64,000 nt of DNA from Sophora flavescens (taxonomy: Eukaryota; Streptophyta; Magnoliopsida; Fabales; Fabaceae): positions 78,889,228 through 78,953,227 of the forward strand of contig CM061068.1 in the NCBI GenBank assembly GCA_030762895.1, in the 5' to 3' direction. Both the position numbers and the translations under genes were made by a program. Positions 39,901-47,300 of the stretch are shown here, in pieces (positions within the stretch are counted from its first letter, which is position 1; each line of letters starts with the position of its first letter). The notes below the pieces were generated by a model. That model did no database searches. It was not told the DNA's origin and was given only the letters and a program-made list of their open reading frames with translations.

Positions 39901-40192
39901 AAAAAAGTCAACTGGGTAATCAAAAAAGGAAAGAAAGAAGCAGATATCAAAGCTGACCTAAAGATCCAAGGACAATGCCAAGGATGAGCAAGGCAACAGT
40001 GTAAGGGACTCTGGTCCCACGAAGAAGGTGCCTACAAGCAATCCCAAGAGCCAGACTTATACCAAAGAAGATCACTGCATCTGATGGAGTGGAATCCTCC
40101 TTCTCAGAAGAAGAAGGAGAAGAAACAACAGCAGAGAGGAGTTCTTGTTCCATGATTCTGTAGGTAAGCAGTGATTCGGTCACTGCTGCCAT
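644..40192 (-). CDS. SOS1: SOS1/NHX7 plasma-membrane Na+/H+ antiporter, 22 exons, C-terminal end outside window
   Basis: Salt Overly Sensitive 1 exports Na+ in exchange for H+ at the plasma membrane. Exons read on the minus strand: 39958-40192, 38355-38405, 38063-38154, 37512-37589, 37285-37442, 26843-26944, 26650-26767, 26372-26424, 26232-26297, 22647-22691, 22420-22475, 21852-22036, 20027-20074, 14358-14465, 13901-14132, 12682-12984, 12396-12493, 11880-12011, 11576-11785, 11275-11481, 10698-10959, 644-948. They total 3144 nt with phase kept at every junction and no stop, giving 1048 residues. AtSOS1 has about 1146, so roughly the last 100 (including the SOS2 phosphorylation/autoinhibitory tail) should lie left of the window. 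The start is the ATG before MAAVTESLL; the family motif [16 protein letters not shown] follows. All introns are GT-AG except one GC-AG. The large introns hold transposons, but the exons look undamaged. Confidence 0.96.
1568..1759 (+). mobile_element. Au-type tRNA-derived SINE in SOS1 intron 21
   Basis: The unit begins near GCAGGGGAGCCTTAGTGCAA (box-A region), has a box-B sequence GGTTCGAGTTG around 1624-1634, then the Au-SINE hallmark TGCAAGGTGAGGCTGCCTAC and a CATAGCGGGAACTT end, finishing in a short T-rich tail. It is flanked by imperfect direct repeats TGTTCTCACTG (1557-1567) and TGTTCTAACTG (1760-1770), as expected for LINE-assisted insertion. Au SINEs are known from many angiosperms. Confidence 0.85.
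2026..2274 (-). repeat. 3' LTR of Copia A
   Basis: 249-bp LTR. It contains a tandem duplication of a unit of about 39 bp beginning ACTTGGAACCTGAGGTTATT (about 2190-2273), shared with the other LTR. On the coding strand it starts TGTTGGAAAT and ends CAATA. Confidence 0.93.
6391..8754 (-). pseudogene. hAT transposase (BED zinc finger, DUF659, hAT-C), one frameshift
   Basis: Three exons on the minus strand: 7334-8754, 6845-7242 and 6391-6768, joined by GT-AG introns. Exon 1 (474 codons) opens [13 protein letters not shown] and has a BED finger ([18 protein letters not shown]), a DUF659-like core ([56 protein letters not shown]). Exon 2 carries the C-terminal dimerisation region ([27 protein letters not shown]). 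Exon 3 continues [11 protein letters not shown] and ends in an acidic tail. Exon 2 has one apparent +1 shift at about 7172-7177 (an extra base in a run of A on the plus strand); everything else reads cleanly. Confidence 0.9.
9118..9172. repeat. Short tandem repeat in hAT 5' region
   Basis: About three copies of an 18-19-bp unit based on CGGGTCGCGCAGCAGGGAAA. It is GC-rich and lies between the transposase start and the hAT right end. Hairpin-prone direct repeats of this kind are common in hAT subterminal regions. Confidence 0.7.
10373..10621 (-). repeat. 5' LTR of Copia A
   Basis: 249-bp LTR followed directly, on the coding strand, by the TGGTATCAGAGC primer-binding site complementary to the 3' end of initiator tRNA-Met. 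It differs from the partner LTR by two substitutions visible by eye. Confidence 0.93.
10698..14132 (-). CDS. SOS1: SOS1 exons 15-21: cytosolic linker and cyclic-nucleotide-binding-like domain
   Basis: Exons 15-18 (about residues 466-720) encode the long soluble region containing [28 protein letters not shown] and [13 protein letters not shown]. Exons 19-21 (about residues 721-947) contain the cNMP-binding-like fold: [19 protein letters not shown], then [20 protein letters not shown], then [20 protein letters not shown]. In this family the domain is structural and regulatory, and nucleotide binding has not been the established role. The spacing between these exons is short (0.2-0.9 kb), in contrast to the membrane-domain introns. 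Confidence 0.94.
12106..12276 (+). repeat. Possible solo LTR in SOS1 intron 17
   Basis: The segment starts TGTTAGAATTAGCAG, contains promoter-like TATAAATATCAATG, and ends TTCTCATTCTCTATTG, which resembles Copia LTR ends. Flanks AATGT and AATTT are a 4/5 match only, so the boundaries are tentative. Confidence 0.4.
12985..13900. other. SOS1 intron 15, nothing recognised
   Basis: 916 bp of AT-rich intron between the exons ending at 13901 and starting at 12984. No repeat boundaries or coding similarity were seen. Confidence 0.6.
14358..40192 (-). CDS. SOS1: SOS1 exons 1-14: membrane Na+/H+ exchanger domain
   Basis: Exons 1-14 (residues about 1-465) encode the hydrophobic exchanger domain. Visible landmarks are [20 protein letters not shown] in exon 3, [18 protein letters not shown] in exon 5 (the Asp-Pro near residues 175-176 is in the ion-binding region of the family), [13 protein letters not shown] across exons 5/6, [16 protein letters not shown] across exons 8/9, and [20 protein letters not shown] in exon 12. 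Exon 11 reads [14 protein letters not shown], where the family as I know it has an acidic residue (GVVIAEGI-like). Intron 12 starts with GC (AAG/GCAAGT). Introns 5, 9, 12 and 13 carry the mobile elements listed separately. Confidence 0.93.
14558..14792 (-). repeat. 3' LTR of Copia B
   Basis: 235 bp, TAAAGAAG...CCAACA on the plus strand, adjoining the polypurine tract. It corresponds base for base in length to the 19402-19636 copy. Confidence 0.92.
14800..18934 (-). pseudogene. Copia B gag-pol, lightly decayed
   Basis: Gag starts at the ATG at 18934 ([10 protein letters not shown]) with the UBN2-like core [20 protein letters not shown]. The zinc knuckle is [14 protein letters not shown] after an RGG-rich stretch, protease reads [11 protein letters not shown] (the usual active-site DSG is DLG), and integrase includes [32 protein letters not shown] and DNAKEYF. 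Reverse transcriptase has [19 protein letters not shown], and the usual YVDD is seen as HVDD next to a shift near 15765. RNase H has NADAEYRAM and DIFTKSL. Breaks are visible near 18280, 17757, 16100, 15770 and 15290. Integrase plus N-terminal RT (16044-17579) is one 511-codon open frame. Confidence 0.92.
19402..19636 (-). repeat. 5' LTR of Copia B
   Basis: 235 bp, TATTGAAG...CCAACA on the plus strand. On the coding strand the CAATA end abuts the TGGTATC primer-binding site. Confidence 0.92.
20500..21725 (+). mobile_element. L1-type LINE 3' fragment in SOS1 intron 12, interrupted by a MITE
   Basis: The plus-strand translation around 20820-21180 shows the C-terminal zf-RVT region of plant L1 elements: [17 protein letters not shown], then [17 protein letters not shown], then [15 protein letters not shown] (Cys/His finger) and [10 protein letters not shown]. 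The frame is broken. The end near 21725 (CCTTTTTATCAGAAAAAAA) looks like an L1 3' tail. The 5' boundary is uncertain. Confidence 0.7.
21238..21502. mobile_element. MITE-like inverted-repeat element (Tourist/Harbinger-like)
   Basis: The left end TTAGAGCATCACCAATGG and the right end, reversed, TTAGGCCACCCCAATGG form imperfect terminal inverted repeats flanked by TTA/TAA. GAGCATC-CCAATGG ends are typical of PIF/Harbinger MITEs. The target duplication is not exact, so the class is tentative. Confidence 0.5.
22866..23990 (-). mobile_element. RTE-like LINE 3' fragment in SOS1 intron 9
   Basis: The minus-strand translation at about 23552-23930 contains a non-LTR reverse-transcriptase region: AIKDMYEGV-like start, [40 protein letters not shown] and a changed catalytic motif FAYDLIL where the family has FADD. 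Downstream comes an arginine-rich stretch, and the 3' end finishes in a TTG/GTT repeat tail (AACAACAACAACC on the plus strand at about 22868), as in plant RTE LINEs. It is truncated at the 5' end and has frame breaks. Confidence 0.75.
24301..25742 (-). mobile_element. Non-autonomous LTR retrotransposon E with deleted 5' LTR portion
   Basis: The left LTR (about 24301-24557) ends TTTCCAACA and is followed by a polypurine-tract complement CTCCCCCTCAAGC. The right LTR copy (about 25615-25742) matches only the second half of the left one, from AATAAATAAGATAGTT to GGTTCCAACA. The expected primer-binding site beside it is cut (GGAGCTCTGA joins LTR sequence directly). The 1-kb internal region has no gag or pol. 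Instead it repeats AATGAAGGC-type units. The layout matches a decayed non-autonomous Copia derivative. Confidence 0.7.
24680..25572. repeat. Irregular AATGAAGGC-type repeats in element E
   Basis: At least nine copies of a core close to (G)CAATGAAGGC occur with variable spacing (for example near 24718, 24758, 24809, 24870, 25011, 25184, 25497, 25530, 25556). The same phrase occurs once in Copia A between the primer-binding site and gag (about 10303), suggesting E derives from the 5' leader of a related element. Confidence 0.65.
27024..27450 (+). mobile_element. TRIM element (miniature LTR retrotransposon) in SOS1 intron 5
   Basis: Two direct repeats of equal length (139 bp, 27024-27162 and 27312-27450) both start TGTTA and end TATCA, and enclose 149 bp. 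Just after the left repeat is TGGCATTAGAGC, a 10/12 match to the tRNA-Met primer-binding site. Just before the right one is the purine-rich GCAGAGGGTGGTGGAA. It has no coding capacity. A target duplication is not evident. Confidence 0.75.
27529..27749 (+). repeat. 5' LTR of Copia C
   Basis: 221 bp, TGTATGTGTATATTG...CTCAATA, abutting the primer-binding site TGGTATCA at 27750. Confidence 0.9.
30751..34855 (-). pseudogene. Copia D gag-pol, truncated
   Basis: Gag with an RGGRGG-rich tail and zinc knuckle [14 protein letters not shown], then protease [13 protein letters not shown] (active DSG kept) in the 33256-33663 frame. Integrase and N-terminal RT lie in one long frame at 31418-32806 ([66 protein letters not shown]). 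RT continues at 30751-31367 with [19 protein letters not shown] and [13 protein letters not shown]. Several shifts and stops separate the frames (near 33256, 32806, 31400). The element ends before RNase H. Confidence 0.88.
34884..35065 (-). repeat. 5' LTR of Copia D
   Basis: 182 bp on the plus strand from TAATAGAAACAG to CTCTAACA. On the coding strand it starts TGTTAGAGTTAG and ends CTATTA before the TGGTATC primer site. It carries TATTTATAATAG (promoter-like) and repeated ACAGAATTC units. Confidence 0.8.
35362..35851 (+). repeat. Solo LTR inside Copia C
   Basis: 490-bp segment TGTTGGGTATG...GATTCCTAACA with perfect 5-bp target duplication TAAAT (35357-35361 and 35852-35856). Removing it joins Copia C coding sequence between QL and YGLKQAPR. 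It contains a tandem repeat of GTTTTATAGGATCTAGATAA (about 35514-35574). It has no internal retroelement sequence, so it is probably the product of LTR-LTR recombination. Confidence 0.92.
37012..37220 (+). repeat. 3' LTR of Copia C
   Basis: About 209 bp. It starts at the end of the G run and ends CTCAATA, followed by the CATTT target duplication. The first bases differ from the 5' LTR, possibly through G-run slippage. Confidence 0.88.
38866..39110 (+). mobile_element. TRIM-like element in SOS1 intron 1
   Basis: It begins TGTTGGAAGTCCCACATCG and ends GATGTCATCTAACA. The phrase CTCCACTTAATACCAAT occurs near each end (about 38929 and 39071), and a TGGTATATCAAAGC primer-site-like sequence lies between (about 39020). 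The flanks AAGAT and AAGAC are a 4/5 match. The right repeat is shortened. The TGTTGGAAGTCCCACATCG start is typical of legume miniature LTR elements. Confidence 0.65.
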
Positions 40193-40896
40193 TGAAATAG
40201 CTAACAGGAGGTTCAGGTGTTTGCGCCAAGTAGGGAAGCATCAGCATGTAGCATATACAGGGTGTACTAGATAGATGCGATTCCTCGTTTACGGTTCCAG
40301 ACACGGATTGAGTGCATTGATGGATGCAGTGGAAAACGACAAAAACCAGGGTGGGTGAGTGGCAATGTCGTTGACTAAACCATTAGATATAAGAAAAAAG
40401 TAGCTAAAAATTTTGGATTCAAATATATTTAATGCTAATCTTTCAAAAATATCCTTGATTAATTCTTTTTTACTTTTTTTCAGAACATTACACACTTTCA
40501 ATAAACAACTTCCCAAGAAATATTAAAAAGTTCAACGTACGTTTCTCGGTGAAAGCACTCTCATTTCTTCTCCTGCACACTTGCCTTCTACTTACCTCAT
40601 GATTTATTTATTTTTTGATGAGAATACGAAAAGTCATTAATACTAGTAATAAATTGATCCAAATGGAGCGGTACTGTTGAGCAATAAATAGAATGCTTTT
40701 CCATGGCAGTGCCTCATTCATAATAAATTGAGGAGAATGTGTGATGAAATTTCCGATGCAAATTTAAATATAATTTAGTAATTATAACTTATAATTTTAC
40801 ACAATTCAAGACAATTAAACTAACTTAAGTAACCTTATTCTCTTTAATAGGTTTTTTTGCTTATATATAGGTCCGGAGACAGTAATAATCAAGAGT
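40193..40896. other. SOS1 upstream region
   Basis: The first 0.7 kb upstream of the SOS1 start codon should include its 5' UTR and core promoter. No TATA box can be fixed with confidence because the region is uniformly AT-rich. Confidence 0.4.
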
Positions 40897-41212
40897 TTTT
40901 CATGGGCAGTGTACATATATCATCTTGGGTTTTGTTATTTAAACACAAATTTTGGATTCTGTATCAATTTTTTTATCTCTTACTTACATTTTATTATCTT
41001 TATATAAATATATCTCGAAAATACATTAAAAAAATAATGTGTTCAAAAATTATTCCTCTTACTTGTTTAAGCGAAAACCTAGAGTTGACTCTCTCTCTCA
41101 ATCTTCCATCTACTCCTCTTTTCCTTCTTCCTCATCCATCGGAAGGGGTGGTTTTGGGGCATTTTTTGACCTGGAATCACCTCTCTACATCGTTTTTTCT
41201 CTCCTTTTTATC
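40894..41212 (+). repeat. 0.3-kb direct repeat, copy 1
   Basis: Starts GTTTTTCATGGGCAGTGTAC and runs to TTTTTCTCTCCTTTTTAT. It is nearly identical to 42371-42692. The two copies lie about 1.5 kb apart in the same orientation, like the ends of a retroelement or a segmental duplication. No 5-bp target duplication was seen. Confidence 0.8.
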
Positions 41213-41635
41213 TAAAGGGAGACCCAAGGCTCCCAGCCATCTCCCAAGCAAGGAACTGATCTCGATTTTTTGACCAAACTGGATTCCTTTTTGATAAAGT
41301 ATCTATATAAAAAAACAAGAAGTAATAAAAAAAATCCCGTAATAATGAGTAGCAAATAATATCGCAGTAGGCATAAAAAAATAATAGCAATAACAATTTA
41401 CACTAATAAATATTCATCAATTATTATAGTAGTAAAAAAAAAATTATTTGGTGAGAGCATTGCAGAAAATCTCCGGAGTGAAATTAAGAAGATGTGTTTA
41501 CCTGAGATGAATATTCCTTGATCATGTCGCTGATGGTTCCGTCTAAATCTCTCTCGGCAAGCTCATAATATACAGATTCCCTTTCTCATTATATTATATA
41601 TAATACAAGAGAAACCTCGGTGTCTCCATAATCAG

Positions 41636-42075
41636 GTCAGGTATGTGCAAATATCTGGTGAATTCAGTTCATTATCTGTTGAATGGGTTTTTTTAAAAAT
41701 AAATTTTTTATATTTTTAAAAAAGTCAAATAAATTTTTTTGGTTAAGTATGTGTAAATATCTGGTGAATCGGGTACAAATATCTGATGAATTCAGTTCAT
41801 TATCTGGTGGATGGGTTTTTTTAGAAATAAAATTTTTATTTTTTTAAAAAAGTCAAATAATTTTTTTGGGTTAACTATGTGTAAATATCTGGTGAATCGG
41901 GTACAAATATCTTGTGAATTCAATTAATTATCTGGTGAATGAGTTTTTTTGAGAAATAAATTTTTTTGGTTAAGTATGTGTAAATATCTGGTGAATCGGG
42001 TACAAATATCTGGTGAATTCAGTTCATTATCTGGTGAATGGGTTTTTTTAGAAATAAAATTTTTATTTTTTTTAA
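41636..42075 (+). repeat. Tandem repeat, about 100-130-bp unit, four copies
   Basis: Each unit reads approximately AAGTATGTGTAAATATCTGG, then TGAATCGGGTACAAATATCT, GGTGAATTCAGTTCATTATC, a GGGTTTTTTTAG segment and an AT-rich spacer. Units begin near 41636, 41753, 41873 and 41975. The first lacks the GGGTACAAATATC segment and the third is shorter. Confidence 0.85.
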
Positions 42076-42094
42076 AAAATCAAAATAAAAAAAA

Positions 42095-42262
42095 AGGTGC
42101 TGCTACAGTAGCACTACAGTGCGCTACTGTAGCTAGCAGGGGAGGATGCCACTGCCTTTGGCGCCTCCCCTTTTGATTTTTTTTTTTATAAAAGTGTAGG
42201 CGCCAACTGCAGTAACGCCTTCAAAGGCGCCATATGCAGTGGCGCCTTTGACTCGTCAGACC
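42095..42262. repeat. GGCGCC-rich palindromic block
   Basis: It contains GCTGCTACAGTAGCACTACA, GTGCGCTACTGTAGCTAGC and four GGCGCC palindromes (about 42158, 42209, 42228, 42241) embedded in TGCAGTGGCGCC-type phrases. It stands out as GC-rich in AT-rich DNA. No coding potential was seen. Confidence 0.7.
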
Positions 42263-42370
42263 GAAAAATAATAAAATATTCAAAACGACCCCCCATTGGT
42301 AAATAGTTTCAGAATAACCCTAAACTGGTAAATAGTTTCTAAAAGGAACCCAGTTTGGTCAAAAAACCGT

Positions 42371-42692
42371 TTTTCATGGGCAGTGTACATATATCATATT
42401 GGGTTGTGTTATTTAAACACAAATTTTGGATTCTGTATCAATTTTTTTTATCTCTTACTTACATTTTATTATCTTTATATAAATATATCTCGAAAATACA
42501 TTAAAAAAAACAACGTGTTCAAAAATTATTCCTCTTACTTGTTTAAGCGAAAACCTAGAGTTGATTCTCTCTCTCTCTCAATCTTCCATCTACTCCTCTT
42601 TTCCTTCTTCCTCTTCCACCAGAAGGGATGGTTTTGGGACATTTTTTGACCTAGAATCATCTCTCTCTATCGTTTTTTCTCTCCTTTTTATG
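42371..42692 (+). repeat. 0.3-kb direct repeat, copy 2
   Basis: Same start (GTTTTTCATGGGCAGTGTAC) and end (TCTCCTTTTTATGTAAA) as copy 1, with a handful of substitutions and small indels. Confidence 0.8.
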
Positions 42693-44351
42693 TAAATAAG
42701 TGGTTTTTTCCACATAGATCTGTTTTTTCTTTCGTGTTTTTCCGTGTTTTCGTCGTTTGCGTGCGACTTTTGTTCGTCGTCTTGTTGCGGTGTCGTTTGG
42801 TTTCCCGTCTTATTGTGGTGTTCGTTTGGTTCAGATTGACAGATCAGCTTCGATTCATTACGGATTCAATCAAGACTTGGGTGTCAACGTTACATATTCG
42901 GAGGCATGGGTATTCCGCTCACTTTGATTTTGTCACATTTATAGGCATTTTTCCGTGTTATGGTATTAACCTGGGTGCTGTGAGTTTGTTCACAGATTCA
43001 TCCTTTTCGATTTTTAACGATGTTTAATTTGTGTTGTTAATGTATTTTACTAATTCATTCCAATTTGAATGAATGGATTTTTTTTTTAGTCAAAAAAAAT
43101 TATTCCTCTTTTTTATAGTTGGAAACCTTTTTTTTTTTGGAAGCGTACAGATCATATATTTTATCTCTTTTTTGAAAGGGATAAAGCATCTTTCATATAG
43201 ACGACCCCAGACAACTGATTTCATTTTAGTTTTTCAATTCAATTTTCTCTGGTTAGATCTATTTGGGTTATTTATAGACACCTTTAGAGATTTGGCTTAT
43301 ATCGAACCATAAGGAAGCAATTAATAATTCAATCAGTGTAATAAATTGCTTATTCAATAAGTTGTTTTTATAAATAAGTTAAAAGAAAAAACTTATTTTC
43401 ACAAGTTTTTCTGATAAACTTGTTGAAATAAGTTAAAAAAAACTTATACAAAAAAATATATATAAAAAAAGAATACTAACAAATACCCTTACGGCATTGT
43501 TTAAGAAACAAAGAAATGAAATTCTGTATGGAAAACAGTGTATTCAATATTTTGAAAAATGTTACATTTAATTTTTCGATACAAATTTTCCTTTTATGGA
43601 TTCCTTAACCAATGTCATTAGGACACCAGTTAGTAAGACCCTAAAAAAAATTCATAAATTAATAAGACTAAATAAGTTTATTATAAACTCCTCAAAATTC
43701 AAATGCCCTTAATGTGAAGGAGAGAATCACACTAACGTCCTCCAGCAAAAATGTTTTATTCGACATGAACGAGTCATCAGTCATGCACATGTCCAGTTGA
43801 AAACAACATATCTTGACGCTATCTAGGATGGTCCCATTAATGGAACCTAAGGACATCGTATTCATGCACTACTGTAGACACGGCCCACACTTCTCCGTAG
43901 AGACCCGCAAGGACAAGAACCATAGCTATGATGAATAGTACATTAGTCCTATGAGTGCATTTACGAAGTACAACTTAGATATTCTCTCAAATAAATATTA
44001 TAGATTTAAATTAATTATCCAAATTAGTAACAATCGATTTGATTAATCATTTATCTCAATTTGAAATATGGTATGGATATAAGGATATTATAAATTGCAA
44101 TCCTGCCATCTTCCTTCTGTCAAAATTATAATTATAATTTAGTACCATAGCTGTTATGCATGAAAATGATTCAACTAATATGATGTTGCCTTGTGGGGTT
44201 TTGAATTTTCATGGATACCTATTGCTCAAACCCTTTTTGCCATCACTATAGTTTATTTTTGCCCTCTCTTACATTGTGTAAGTACAACAGTATGAGTGAA
44301 TAAGTGATGCTGCTGAATCATGTGAAATTTGACTTGAGTATGGTTAACCTT
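42693..44351. other. Intergenic, no gene recognised
   Basis: A plus-strand open frame at 42734-43027 (97 codons) resembles no family I know. AT-rich DNA follows, with inverted AATAAGTT/AACTTATT motifs at about 43350-43450 that may be a decayed MITE. The last few hundred bases before 44352 should include the 3' UTR of the potassium transporter. Confidence 0.45.
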
Positions 44352-47300
44352 TCAAGCCTCATATAGCATTCCAACTTCAATCCGTTGCTGCAATGGAACC
44401 CCAAGAGCAGGCAGGGCAGACCTACAGTTACTGTGCATGAATTCATAAAAACCAAGCATGACTTTATCAAACCAGCCACAGTTCAAGCCAATATAAAATC
44501 TCGTCTTTCCGCGAAAATGTACTACCCCGGCACACCTTGCTTCTTCTAAACTGAAAATCTCTTCTTCAATCTCTTGAGAATCAGATGAAAGATTGACAGA
44601 GCAGTTCTGTATATGTAGTTTCAAACTATTAACCACTTGACCTACAAGATCATCTCCTATAGTATTTAGAGCATCTGCATAGCCATACTGAATCACACAA
44701 CGATATACCCCTTTGAGATTTGATTTCTTAATGACAATCCTCTCATGTGCAGCAACCTTGGGGACTAACAAATATCTAAGTGTTGTGAATATTGTGACCT
44801 TATGAAGGGATTTCATGTTCTTTATGTAGTGGCCAAGAATAGGAGTTAACCCGTCTTGAATGTTGGTATAAAAGAAGCATATTCCAGGAACCCTTTGAAC
44901 ACTGCGGTCAGCTAAAAGCCCTTCAAGTCTGTCAAAGGTTATCTTGTGGGTTAGCTCATAATCCAGCTTTCTTTGTCTACCATAAAACCAGCCAAACATG
45001 ATGAAAGCAAGGATAAATGATATGGCAAAAGGAATCCATCCACCTTCAGCAAATTTAGTGAAAACTGCACTGACGTAAACCCCTTCCATCACAAAAAAGA
45101 CGACAAAGTATAGGGCAACCAGCACAGCAGGAGTTCTCCATATCATGATCATAACTAATGTTAGTAATATGGTGGTGATAAGCATTACTAGGCTCACAAC
45201 AACACCTGCAATAAATGTCACAGAATCATCAGAAGATTGCAAAGACTGCCAGCAAAAAGTTCAAATTACTAAATAGAAGACAGTTCTCAGGTTGCCACAC
45301 GACCAAAGCTATGTTTGTTTATGTCTAGACATAAGAAACTGCCACAGTTGACATAGATTTCATGATTAAGAAGAACCACCAGAGTCTTGACTGTAGGGTA
45401 GCTTGTGGCCTCGAATTTATAATTTGATACACTTGGAACTAACAAAAAAGCCTTCTATTCATCTATAACATATCATCAATGTATTTAAATTCAAAAGACT
45501 TGCACGAAAAAACTATACAGTAGTTTATGATGTAAATAACACGGAATTCTTTTTAATAATCAGGTTGTAACCATTTAATGTGATGTAAGCAAAGAAAGGG
45601 CTTTAGAAACTGACATACCAAAAGCATTTCCAATATCTTTTCCATCTCCAAAAATAAGTATGACAGCAACGCAGAGGACCATTAGGACGTAGTTCACTTC
45701 AGGGGAGTAAACCTCTCCTTCTTTATTATGTGATGTGTGCACAACCTTTACTCGAGGAAAATAATCCAGCACCACAGATTGCTTGATTACAGAAAAGGTG
45801 GCTGATATTAATGACTGGCTAGCAACAATTGCAGCCAATGTTGCAATAATAAACATAGGCCAGTAGACTGAAGTTGGTATAAATTTGTAGAAGCCATCAT
45901 CATGAGCATTGGGATTCTTGATCAAGTATGCCGTTTGTCCCGCATAAGTCAGAACTAAAGACGGGTAGATTGTGAATAGAAAAGCTATCTGTTACCGAAA
46001 TTTAAAAGAAGAAAAGAAGATAAGGATGGTTACTGGCTGAAAAGGAAGCATAACTTTGAAAGACAGACCAAAATCATAGAAGTGAACCTGAATGGCCCGC
46101 TGATTGAAATGACCAAGATCAGCAAACATTGCCTCAGAACCTGTGAAAGTGAAGAAAATAAGAAAAAACAAATGGAATACATATGTTTTATGATATGCAT
46201 GCACATCCATTTATAGAAGATAAGTGAATCTTCCATGCCACGCAAAGTAACCAAATTTTATAATTAAGTGATTGCTACGTACATATTAGAACAATAAAGG
46301 GAACCGGCTTGCCCTTTAGACAACCTTCCACCTTTCAGTGAATGGACATGTCCTAGTGCTCCCTCAACATTAATTTGCAAGATTCTCTTTTGCACAAATT
46401 CTTATTTAACAACTAACAGCATTATTTAGTCCATAGACTAACCAGCTGCAAGTACTAAAAGACAGTACGAGGATTTATAATATGATTTGACAAAGGAAGG
46501 GTCTTTCAGAGATAATTCTCAATTCTATATCAATGATGGTATATCATGCAATAAGGATAAGATTCAAACCTGTAATGCAAAGGACAGTGCCACCAAGATA
46601 AAGCCAGCCAGATTTTCCATTTCTCCAAAAGAAGCGGAAAATGTAGTGTGGAGATAAAGCCTTGAATATACTTGGATAGTAGTGTATGATGCTGTAAATT
46701 CCTACAAGTGGGGTAGTCAGGGTCCATGCACCCATTATTGGAGAAAAGAGGAAACTCACGCGGGATGTACCAAACTTTTGCAACAAGAACAGAACAATCA
46801 AGACAACTGCAGAGAGTGCTTCCACAAGTGCTGCAACAGCATGAGCAAAAAACAGAAATTTTAGTTATATAAACCAGGAGAGGGAATTGCGTGACAATGT
46901 TAACAAACTCCAGTCTACTATCAAAATGCCTTATTATGATAAAAAGTTTGCTTTGATGGTTTTATCAGATTTGACGTACCAGTTTTAAAAGCTTCTTTAT
47001 ATCTGACATATATTAAATCGTGTTAATCATTAAATTATTCATGATAGAATTTAAAGATGTCGATGGAACTAGGCCAGATTGAATGAGAAATGTAGTTTTT
47101 ATTGATATGAATTATGGACTGTAACAAAGAGATGCAGCACCAGAGAATTATGAAACTCTCTTCCTCTCCACTCCAAGTATTCGAGAGACCTGGAACTCTC
47201 CCTTACTTCCCTCTCCTTTCCAATCCAATCGATTATCCCCTCACCCCTCAGTCCCCTCTACTGTCTTTATAACCTCTCAGCTGCCAAGTAACTAACTCCA

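Noticed and set aside
41636..42075. CRISPR-like array
   Set aside because: The units are contiguous degenerate tandem repeats without unique spacers, in a plant nuclear context.
42734..43027. 97-codon plus-strand open frame after direct repeat copy 2
   Set aside because: It has no recognisable domain or neighbours and lies in repeat-derived sequence. It is kept only as a note in the intergenic entry.
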